Part shown: positions 58,062 through 64,000 of the stretch, in pieces
Numbering within the stretch: position 1 is the first letter of the stretch
Layout: each line of letters opens with the position of its first letter
Assembly: GCF_019104725.1 (NCBI RefSeq)
Contig: NZ_JAHRXF010000023.1
Coordinates: 1-64,000 of the forward strand
Origin: Streptomyces corallincola
GTDB lineage: Bacteria > Actinomycetota > Actinomycetes > Streptomycetales > Streptomycetaceae
Direction of reading: 5' to 3'
DNA length: 64,000 nt
Position numbers and translations under genes: made by a program
Notes under the pieces: model-generated
What the model saw: only the letters and a program-made list of their open reading frames with translations
Told to the model about the DNA's origin: nothing
The model's database searches: none

Positions 58062-59303
58062 ATGAATATCCGGGCGGGGCAACGTCCGTTCGGGAACATG
58101 TCGAGCATCATGCCTGCATCGATTTCCCCTTCCCGGACCGCGCGGACCGCGCGGCTCACAGAGTCGGCACCGACCGTTCCGGCCGCCGCGCCGGGCGGTC
58201 GTCCCGGGCGGCTGCTCGCACTGGACGGCCTGCGCCTGGTCGCCGCGCTGATGGTGTGCCTCTACCACTACGCCGGACGCGGCGGCGAGGTCTCCGGGTC
58301 CTGGCGCGGCTCGCCGTCCGGTGTCTTCCCGTCGCTCTCCCCCGTGTCCACCTACGGCTGCCTGGGTGTGCAGTTCTTCTTCGTCATCAGCGGCTTCGTC
58401 ATCTGCATGAGCAGCTGGGGCCGCACGCTGGGCGACTTCTTCCGCTCGCGGGTCTCCCGCCTCTACCCGGCGTACTGGGTGGCCCTGGTGCTGGTGACGG
58501 CCGCCTCGATCGCGCTGCCGGTGGTGGTGCGCGCCGTACGGCCCGACGAGTTCCTGGTGAATCTGACGATGCTCCAGATGCCGCTGGGTGTGCCGCGGGT
58601 GCTCGGGGTGTGCTGGACGCTCTGGGCCGAGGTGCGCTTCTACGCGCTGTTCGCGCTGCTCGTGGTGGCGCGCGGGGTGACCTACCGGCGCGTGGTGCTG
58701 TTCTGCGCCGTGTGGACGCTGGCGGTCGTGCTGAGCACGGCCTCGGACAGCGCACTGGTCGATCAGATCGTCATGCCGGAGTACGCCCCGTTCTTCATCG
58801 GCGGCCTGGCGCTGTACCTGATCCACCGGTTCGGCAGCGACCTCATGCTGTGGGGGATCGTCGGCGTCTCCTTCCTGATCGGGCAGCACACCGCCGTCCG
58901 GGGGCTGTGGCATCCGGGCGGGCATCCGGAGTTCGTCCGGCATCCGTGGGTGATCGTGCTGATCGTCGCGCTGGCGTACGCCACGGTGGCCGCGGTGGCA
59001 CTGGGCTGGACCCGCTGGGCGGACTGGCCCTGGCTGGTGACGGCGGGCGCGCTGACCTATCCGTTCTACCTGGTCCACGAACACCTGGGCTGGTTCGTCA
59101 TCCGGGTGCTGCACCGGGGGCTCGGCGTGCCCCCGCTGTCCACCCTCGGCCTCACGGTCGCCGCCATGCTGGCCCTGGCCTGGCTGATCCACCGCTTCGT
59201 GGAGAGACCGTTCGGGCCCCGGCTGCGGCGGGCACTGAGAAAAGTACGCCCTGCGGCGCCCTCCGCGTTCTCCCTCCCGAGGAGCGGAGGAGGCGGGGGC
59301 TGA
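58062..59303 (+). CDS. Membrane acyltransferase 3 family protein
   Basis: The protein has about ten hydrophobic segments and the AT3 (OafA/YrhL) features: LLALDGLRLVAALMVCLYHY (catalytic His region), GVQFFFVISGFVICMSSW, FFRSRVSRLYPAYWVALVL, and a C-terminal AYATVAAVALGWT...FVERPFGPRLRR. It probably O-acetylates an extracytoplasmic glycan. The start is uncertain: ATG 58062, 58098 (MSSIMPASIS) and 58110 are in frame; homology begins at about residue 50. The 11-bp array lies upstream. Confidence 0.85.
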   Translation: MNIRAGQRPFGNMSSIMPASISPSRTARTARLTESAPTVPAAAPGGRPGRLLALDGLRLVAALMVCLYHYAGRGGEVSGSWRGSPSGVFPSLSPVSTYGCLGVQFFFVISGFVICMSSWGRTLGDFFRSRVSRLYPAYWVALVLVTAASIALPVVVRAVRPDEFLVNLTMLQMPLGVPRVLGVCWTLWAEVRFYALFALLVVARGVTYRRVVLFCAVWTLAVVLSTASDSALVDQIVMPEYAPFFIGGLALYLIHRFGSDLMLWGIVGVSFLIGQHTAVRGLWHPGGHPEFVRHPWVIVLIVALAYATVAAVALGWTRWADWPWLVTAGALTYPFYLVHEHLGWFVIRVLHRGLGVPPLSTLGLTVAAMLALAWLIHRFVERPFGPRLRRALRKVRPAAPSAFSLPRSGGGGG

Positions 59304-59411
59304 GCCGCCTGGAAGCGATCCCCCCGTGGTGGCGGCGATGCGGCTCCCGGCGACTCGGTGCCTACGATGGGCGCGTTCGCGGGCGGGGCTCGCGTACGGA
59401 GGGGGCGTCAC

Positions 59412-59876
59412 ATGAACGGGTCCGGTCCCGGGCGGCCGGTGCTGCGGCACCTCGGTGCGATGCACGTGAGCGGGGCGGTGCTGCTGGCCGGGTTTCTGGT
59501 CCCGCCGGTGTGGCTGACGGACACGGCGTACGCGACCCCGCCCGGCGCCCCCACCACCGACGCGCCCTACGTACTGCTGTTCGCCGTACCGGTGCTCTGC
59601 CTCGCCCTGCACGTGCTGGTGCAGATCCCGGCCGGGCTGCTGGCGACCCGGCTGGGCCGGGGCCGGGCGCCCTGGGCGCGGTACGCGGTCGGGGCCGGGT
59701 GCGCGGGGGCGCTCGCGCTGCTGCTGGTGGGCGTGTTGACCCGGCCGGGCGACCTGGCGGCGGGCGTGTCCGTGTGGGCCGACGCGGCGGTGCGGACCGG
59801 GCTCGGGACGGCCGCGTACCTCTGGGTGACGCGGGGGTCCAGGGGCGGGTACGGGGTCAGGTGCTCGCCAGGGTGA
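59412..59876 (+). CDS. Four-helix membrane protein
   Basis: The 154-residue protein (ATG 59412, GAGGGGGCG upstream) has four hydrophobic segments: about 18-36 (SGAVLLAGFLVPPVWL), 52-74 (VLLFAVPVLCLALHVLVQIPAGLL), 90-107, and 118-140. No known motif. Its 3' end overlaps the LysE gene by 20 bp. Function unknown. Confidence 0.7.
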   Translation: MNGSGPGRPVLRHLGAMHVSGAVLLAGFLVPPVWLTDTAYATPPGAPTTDAPYVLLFAVPVLCLALHVLVQIPAGLLATRLGRGRAPWARYAVGAGCAGALALLLVGVLTRPGDLAAGVSVWADAAVRTGLGTAAYLWVTRGSRGGYGVRCSPG

Positions 59877-60507
59877 GCTTCACCGCGAAGCCGAGGAAGA
59901 GGGCGCCCGCCGCCGAAGTGGCCGTGGCGGAGAGGCGCTTGCGGCGCCGGAAGGCGGCGGCGAGCCGGGTGCCGCCGAATATCAGCACGCTGAGGTAGAG
60001 CGCGCTGGTGACCTGGGCGAAGAAGCCCAGCACGAGGAAGGACAGGGCCGGGTAGGCGTACGACGCGTCAACGAACTGCACGAAGAAGGCGACGAAGAAC
60101 AGGATCGCCTTCGGATTGAGCAGGCTCACCACGAAGGCCCGGCGGAACGGCCGTTCGTCCCCGGCCTCCTCCGGCTCCGCCTCGGCCACCGCCCGCTCGC
60201 GCCGCATACGCCACAACTGCCGGGCGGCGCGCATCATCCCGAACGCCAGCCACGTCAGATAACCCGCACCGGCGAGCTTCACGATGCCGAACAGCACCGC
60301 GTTCGCCTGGAGCAGCGAGGCCACCCCGGCGGCCGACAACGTCATCAGCGCCACGTCCCCGCACCACACCCCGGCAGCGGCCGTGTACCCCGCCCGCACC
60401 CCGCGCCGCGCGGCCACGGACAGCACGTACAACGAGTTGGGCCCGGGCAGCAGCACGATCAGGGCGAGGCCGGCCAGGTAGGTGGGGAGGTCGATGACAC
60501 CGAACAT
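59857..60507 (-). CDS. LysE/RhtB-family amino acid exporter
   Basis: The 216-residue protein has six hydrophobic segments and the LysE family pattern LIVLLPGPNSLYVLSVAARRGVRAGYTAAAGVWCGD, with the later FVVSLLNPKAILFFVAFFVQF. It is close to LeuE (leucine exporter) in layout. The start is ATG 60507. Confidence 0.9.
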   Translation of the reverse strand: MFGVIDLPTYLAGLALIVLLPGPNSLYVLSVAARRGVRAGYTAAAGVWCGDVALMTLSAAGVASLLQANAVLFGIVKLAGAGYLTWLAFGMMRAARQLWRMRRERAVAEAEPEEAGDERPFRRAFVVSLLNPKAILFFVAFFVQFVDASYAYPALSFLVLGFFAQVTSALYLSVLIFGGTRLAAAFRRRKRLSATATSAAGALFLGFAVKLTLAST

Positions 60508-60546
60508 GGGGACGAGTGTGGCACAAGGGTCCGACAGTCGGAGGAG

Positions 60547-61122
60547 TCAGCCGTCGAGCAGGGTGTCCACCAGGAGGTCGAGTTGTACGCCCACCGTCTT
60601 CGGTACGGGCACGGTCCGGCCCCGTGGGAAGCGCTGCGGCTCGGGATAGGCGCCGTCGAGAGGGTCCGTGTAGAGGAGGACCTCGTCGTGTTTGCGGTCC
60701 ACGACGAGGTAGGCCGGGATACCCGCCTGCGCGTAGCACTCCACCTTCGGACCGAGGTCGTCGGACCAGTTCGAGGAGGTCACCTCGACGACCAGGCGGA
60801 AGACGTGCGGGGCGTAGAAATTCTTGGTGACGTGCGCGTCGCGGAAGTCGTCGTCCACCACGGAGAGGTCCGGGATGGCGAAGTCCTCCGGCAGGGTCGG
60901 CAGCCAGAGGCCGACAGCCTGCACCCAGTCCACCCCGCTGCCCTCGATGCCCGCCCGTTCCAGTGCTCTGCCCAGCTTGGTCAGCGTCAGAGCGTGCGAG
61001 CCGTCGGGCGGCGGTGTCACAGTGAGTCTCCCCTGGAGGATCTCCACGCGGTGGCCGGGCAGCACACGGGCGAGCTGGTCGGCGGCCTCGCTCAGACTCG
61101 GCTCGTGCTGCAGTACGGCCAT
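60547..61122 (-). CDS. Uma2-family (DUF820) protein
   Basis: The 191-residue protein has the Uma2 core, a PD-(D/E)XK nuclease fold: VEILQGRLTVTPPPDGSHALTL, IPDLSVVDDDFRD (acidic), RLVVEVTSSNWSDDLGPKVECYAQAGIPAYLVVDRKHDEVLLY. These are the E-V-T-S and K-Y-A-G-I-P-Y-L signatures. Family members are abundant in Streptomyces and cyanobacteria; targets are unknown. It starts at ATG 61122 after GAAGGAGGACGC. Confidence 0.88.
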   Translation of the reverse strand: MAVLQHEPSLSEAADQLARVLPGHRVEILQGRLTVTPPPDGSHALTLTKLGRALERAGIEGSGVDWVQAVGLWLPTLPEDFAIPDLSVVDDDFRDAHVTKNFYAPHVFRLVVEVTSSNWSDDLGPKVECYAQAGIPAYLVVDRKHDEVLLYTDPLDGAYPEPQRFPRGRTVPVPKTVGVQLDLLVDTLLDG

Positions 61123-61394
61123 GCGTCCTCCTTCGGGGAACACTCTCCACGAGCGTAACCGCGCCCGCCGGGTTTCCGCCTCCGCTCACCCGTACGAAGG
61201 ACCCCGCCGGAAGCGGCTGGGGGTGTGGCTCCCGCTCGGGGTGAACTCACCGGAGGGGAGGGGAAGTTGATGCGCGGGCGGGACCGGGGGAACGTGTCCC
61301 GCCCGCGCGGGGTGCACGAGCCACGGGTACGGGGGGAACCCCGGCTCGGTGCGACGGCCGATGACCAGTCGGCTCATTCAGTACAGCGCCGGGG

Positions 61395-61425
61395 TGCGAA
61401 AAAACGTCACACCTCTGGGGGTGAT
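61395..61425 (-). terminator. Hairpin with T6 after the sigma partner gene
   Basis: On the minus strand TCACCCCCAGAGGTGTGA is followed by CGTTTTTTCG, overlapping the stop codon at 61407. The stem is short, but the T run is rare in this genome. Confidence 0.5.
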
Positions 61426-62621
61426 GTCCTCGGACGGCGGCCCTCGTGGGGCGGGGCGGGGGCGCGGGGGGGGCCGCTCACGGCGTGCGGGTGGCCGTGT
61501 CCGGGACCGTGGCCGGGGGCGTGGCCTTGATGGGGGGCGCGGGTGGGGCGGTGGTGGTGGGAGCGGCTGTCGTCGTCGCGGCCCCGGCCGTCGCCCTTGC
61601 CGTCACCACGCTTGTCGCCGCCCTTGCCCTTGCCGTTGCCTCCACCGCTCCCGCTCCCGCTGCCCTGTTTCCTGGGCTCGCGGGGGGTGCGGTTGCTGCG
61701 GCCGTCCTTGGTGTCGTGGGTGTCCCCGGCCTTGGCGTCGCCCTTGACGCGGTTCCGGCCGGTGGCGGACTGGTGAGCGGCCAGGAGGGTCCCGCAGTAC
61801 GGGCCGACCCGTGTGCTGCCACCGGCGAGGTTCTCCAGGGCGCGTCTGCGGGCGGCGCCGGGGTCGCGCCCGGCGCGCAGGTCGCGGCAGGCCGACTCCG
61901 CCGCGCGGCGGCGCGGGGCGGTGAGGGCGTCACCGGCGCCGGGTGTGATGCCGGTGACGGTGTCGTCGTAGCCGTCGGTGGTCCGGCCGCCGGAGGTGTC
62001 GCCGCTCAGGGCACCGTTCGTACCGCCGTCGGGCAGTTCGGCGCCGCCGGGGGTGCCCGGCGACGAGGAGGCCGACGGGGCGCCGGAGCGGCCGGGGCTC
62101 TCGGCGGCCGAGACGGAGACGGCGGGTCCGGGGCCGCCGCCGCGGAACGGCACGGGCAGCACCCCGGTACCGGCGGCCAGCGCGAGCCCGCCGAACGCGG
62201 CGGCCGCGGCGAGAGTGAGCAGCGAGAGCCGCACCGGGCGGGAGCGGCGCGTACGGATTCCGGTACGGTCCGGCGAGCCGATGCGGACGAGGCCCGCGTC
62301 GGCGCCCAGGACGGCCCTGCCGTCGGCGCGCCCGGCACCGCGCGGCGGGACGGGGGCCACGGCACGGGTTCCGGCGTCCGTGACACCCCCGGTCCCACCC
62401 GTCACCCGGCGCTCACGCGCCGCGCGGAAGGCGGCCAGCGCGGCGTCCTCGCCGGGGAGCGGGGCGGGGCCGGGGGCGGGGTCGGCGGACAGCGCTTCCA
62501 GCGCCCGGGCGAGGCGTCGTGCCTGGTCGGGCAGGGGTTCCTCGACGGGCTCCGGTGACCGGCCGCGCAGCAGACGTTCCGCCGCCTCACGGGTAAGCCA
62601 CTTGTACTGCTCGTCGGCCAT
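61407..62621 (-). CDS. Single-pass membrane protein, ECF sigma partner
   Basis: The 404-residue protein has an N-terminal cytoplasmic region (ADEQYKWLTREAAERLLRG ... QARRLARALEALSADPAP), one membrane helix near residues 130-150 (LSLLTLAAAAAFGGLALAAGTGV), and a long extracytoplasmic, Gly/Ser/His-rich tail (KGKGGDKRGDGKGDGRGRDD, HHHRPTRAPHQGHAPGHG). It overlaps the sigma factor stop (TGATG), the usual anti-sigma arrangement, but no HxxxCxxC zinc motif is seen. It is probably a non-zinc anti-sigma factor. Confidence 0.8.
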   Translation of the reverse strand: MADEQYKWLTREAAERLLRGRSPEPVEEPLPDQARRLARALEALSADPAPGPAPLPGEDAALAAFRAARERRVTGGTGGVTDAGTRAVAPVPPRGAGRADGRAVLGADAGLVRIGSPDRTGIRTRRSRPVRLSLLTLAAAAAFGGLALAAGTGVLPVPFRGGGPGPAVSVSAAESPGRSGAPSASSSPGTPGGAELPDGGTNGALSGDTSGGRTTDGYDDTVTGITPGAGDALTAPRRRAAESACRDLRAGRDPGAARRRALENLAGGSTRVGPYCGTLLAAHQSATGRNRVKGDAKAGDTHDTKDGRSNRTPREPRKQGSGSGSGGGNGKGKGGDKRGDGKGDGRGRDDDSRSHHHRPTRAPHQGHAPGHGPGHGHPHAVSGPPRAPAPPHEGRRPRTSPPEV

Positions 62622-63283
62622 CACATGTCCTTCTGCGTCCGCGCGCGCGTATGCGTCACAGTCGCGGACGTCACCGCGCCACCGCGCGGTTCTCGCGGGG
62701 GCGGGAGCGCGCCGAGCCCGCCGGGCGATTCCGGATCGGCGCCGAGCAGCTCCGCGAGCCGCTTCAGGCCCCGGTGCGCGGCGGTGCGTACGGCGCCGGG
62801 GCGCTTGCCGAGCGTCTCGGCGGCGGTCTTGGCGTCGAGGCCGACGACGACCCGGAGGACGACCGCCTCGGCCTGGTCCTGCGGGAGGCGGGCGATGAGC
62901 GCGAGGGTGCCGTCGGTGGACAGCGCCTCCAGGGCCTCGCCCGCCGTGTCGGACTCGGCGGCCCGGCCGGTCAGCTCGGTCTCGTCGCCGCCCACCGCGG
63001 GACGGCGCCCGCGCATCCGGATGTGGTCCAGGGCGCGGTTGCGGGCGATACGGGCGGCCCAGCCGCGGAAGCGGTCGGCGTCACCGTCGAAGCGGTCGAG
63101 ATCGCGGGCGATCTGGAGCCAGGACTCGGAGGTGACGTCCTCGGCGTCGGCGTCGCCGACCAGCGTGCGGACGTAGCCGAGCAGACGGGGGTGCACGGCG
63201 CGGTACACCGTACGGAACGCGGTCTCGTCCCCGTCCTGTGCCGCACGTACCGCGGCGGTCAGCTCCGCGTCGTCCCCCTGCAC
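62621..63283 (-). CDS. ECF-family RNA polymerase sigma factor
   Basis: The 220-residue protein has region 2 (about 20-95: ETAFRTVYRAVHPRLLGYVRTLVGDADAEDVTSESWLQIARDLDRF, RGWAARIARNRALDHIRMRGR) and region 4 (about 128-180: IARLPQDQAEAVVLRVVVGLDAKTAAETLGKRPGAVRTAAHRGLKRLAELL). The C-terminal 40 residues are Pro/Thr-rich. It starts at GTG 63283 after AAGGGAG. The downstream gene, coupled by TGATG, is the probable membrane regulator. Confidence 0.9.
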   Translation of the reverse strand: MQGDDAELTAAVRAAQDGDETAFRTVYRAVHPRLLGYVRTLVGDADAEDVTSESWLQIARDLDRFDGDADRFRGWAARIARNRALDHIRMRGRRPAVGGDETELTGRAAESDTAGEALEALSTDGTLALIARLPQDQAEAVVLRVVVGLDAKTAAETLGKRPGAVRTAAHRGLKRLAELLGADPESPGGLGALPPPREPRGGAVTSATVTHTRARTQKDM

Positions 63284-63809
63284 CGCACTCCCTTGATCAT
63301 GTTCTCGGTCGGCGCGAAAGGCACGCTACGGCGTCAAACCGGCCCTCGTCCATGTCTGTAGAAGATGCAACTAACTCGTGATCCGTCCGTGTGGGCCCCC
63401 GTGTGACAGAAACCGCACCGGCGGCGCAGAAGGAAGTACGGGCCGCACGCGGCCCGCGAACGCGACGGCCGGAGCCTCTCCTGTGGGGGGTGGCGGCTCC
63501 GGCCGTTGCCCTGGATTCAGGGTGTCTGAACGGCGACGACGCTCCGGTGGGTCCGCCTCCGTGACCAGCGGCGCGACCACCGGACGAGGAACCCCATCTC
63601 GCACGCCCCACCCAATGCGCTGGGCTGGGCTGGTGAGAACGCCATGCGGTGAGCGTTCTCGGCCCGGGCGCTCACGCAGGCCCTGAGCAGCAGTCTGCGG
63701 TGTAGGTCATCTGTCACTGCGGAGGAGTACATACGGTTGGGCGACCGTCGGCCGAATCGGACGGCGATATTCGGTGGCAGGCCGATTCGACGCGCACCAC
63801 GATGCGATC
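63284..63809. other. Non-coding region upstream of sigma factor and DinB gene
   Basis: This 526-bp region contains the sigma promoter on the minus strand (TAGCGT near 63330 may be the -10) and a perfect hairpin at 63466-63505. A 71-residue minus-strand ORF (63517-63732) is not supported. Confidence 0.6.
63466..63505. terminator. Perfect GC hairpin
   Basis: CGGCCGGAGCC (63466-63476) pairs with GGCTCCGGCCG (63495-63505) around an 18-base loop. There is no T run. It may act as a terminator or as insulation between divergent genes. Confidence 0.6.
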
Positions 63810-64000
63810 ATGGACTCAGGCAAGCGCGACAACGAAGCAGCGGTGACGCGGTGGACCCCGTCCACCATCTACCCCGACATGTGGGTCGATCCGGATGACG
63901 ACCCGCGCGAGACGAAAGTCGAGACGGTCGGCGAACGCGGAACGCTGCTGGAGAGTCTGCGCCACTTCCGGCTCACCATCGAGATGAAGTGTGCGGGCCT
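63810..64000 (+). CDS. DinB/DUF664-family protein (3' truncated)
   Basis: The frame opens at ATG 63810 and runs off the end: MDSGKRDNEAAVTRWTPSTI, then YPDMWVDPDDDPRETKVETV and ERGTLLESLRHFRLTIEMKCAG. This is the N-terminal part of Streptomyces DinB (mycothiol-dependent/DUF664) proteins, a four-helix bundle with metal-binding histidines further on. The substrate is unknown. The window ends 63 codons in. Confidence 0.8.
   Translation, partial: MDSGKRDNEAAVTRWTPSTIYPDMWVDPDDDPRETKVETVGERGTLLESLRHFRLTIEMKCAG

Noticed and set aside
63517..63732. 71-codon - strand ORF in the gap before the DinB gene
   Set aside because: Arg/Ser-rich without recognisable motif, no ribosome site; treated as non-coding.

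Overview
The window is very GC-rich DNA with GTG/TTG starts, many 4-bp gene overlaps and apparently leaderless promoters, as expected for Streptomyces. From memory, gene content and order match the core-chromosome block around SCO4928 down to roughly SCO4864 of S. coelicolor (cya, birA, pccB, pccE, maf, pccA, deoR, lpdA, punA, phosphomutase, deoC, sigQ/afsQ1/afsQ2, deoA, cdd, BMP transporter, neu genes). No tRNA, rRNA, CRISPR array or phage structural gene was seen.

Layout. 1-8717: a truncated Thr/Pro-rich membrane protein, a class III adenylate cyclase, biotin-protein ligase, and an acyl-CoA (propionyl-CoA) carboxylase set: beta (pccB), epsilon (pccE) and biotinylated alpha (pccA), with maf and two small membrane proteins between them. 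8928-14517: a DeoR-type regulator, an LpdA-like flavoprotein, purine nucleoside phosphorylase and a phosphohexo/pentomutase. 14518-21914: an accessory island in the otherwise conserved block, holding a PIN-type toxin-antitoxin pair, GNAT, a deoxyribosyltransferase-like protein, a decayed IS5-family copy, IS3 and IS630 remnants, a lipoprotein, an XRE regulator with three tandem DUF397 genes, and a recombinase-like/ATPase pair. 21848-27368: deoC, an aldehyde dehydrogenase with a truncated paralogue, a secreted protein and a uridine-kinase-like protein. 27667-31632: sigQ divergent from afsQ1-afsQ2-lipoprotein. 31829-40231: VanZ, PspC, secreted protein, hydrolase, Tat-secreted aminopeptidase, a LysR/MFS divergent pair, an ECF sigma factor with SnoaL domain, and a STAS protein. 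40277-48645: an operon for an ABC nucleoside transporter with cytidine deaminase and thymidine phosphorylase, plus two BMP-type binding lipoproteins. 48896-59303: an M20 amidohydrolase and a nonulosonic-acid glycopolymer cluster (neuB, a neuA-HAD fusion, polysialyltransferase-like proteins, GT2, an acyltransferase). 59412-64000: membrane protein, LysE exporter, Uma2 protein, ECF sigma factor with a membrane partner, and the start of a DinB protein.

How the genes work together. The strongest theme is nucleoside scavenging. A 12-bp palindrome (CTACGCGCGTAG or one-mismatch forms) lies in the promoters of punA, deoC, the transporter/cdd/deoA operon and both BMP lipoprotein genes. In four of the five it runs into the putative -10 hexamer. 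The genes so marked form one route: nucleoside capture and import, deamination, phosphorolysis, pentose-phosphate isomerisation, aldolase cleavage to acetaldehyde, and acetaldehyde oxidation. A DeoR-type regulator is encoded in the same block and is one candidate to bind the site.

A second theme is envelope glycopolymer synthesis. Near those genes lie an exact 11-bp-period direct repeat array (57907-57994) and a second 11-bp-spaced set (55377-55420), both resembling OmpR/PhoP-type (PHO box) architecture. All functions here are read from translated sequence and remembered families; no search was run.
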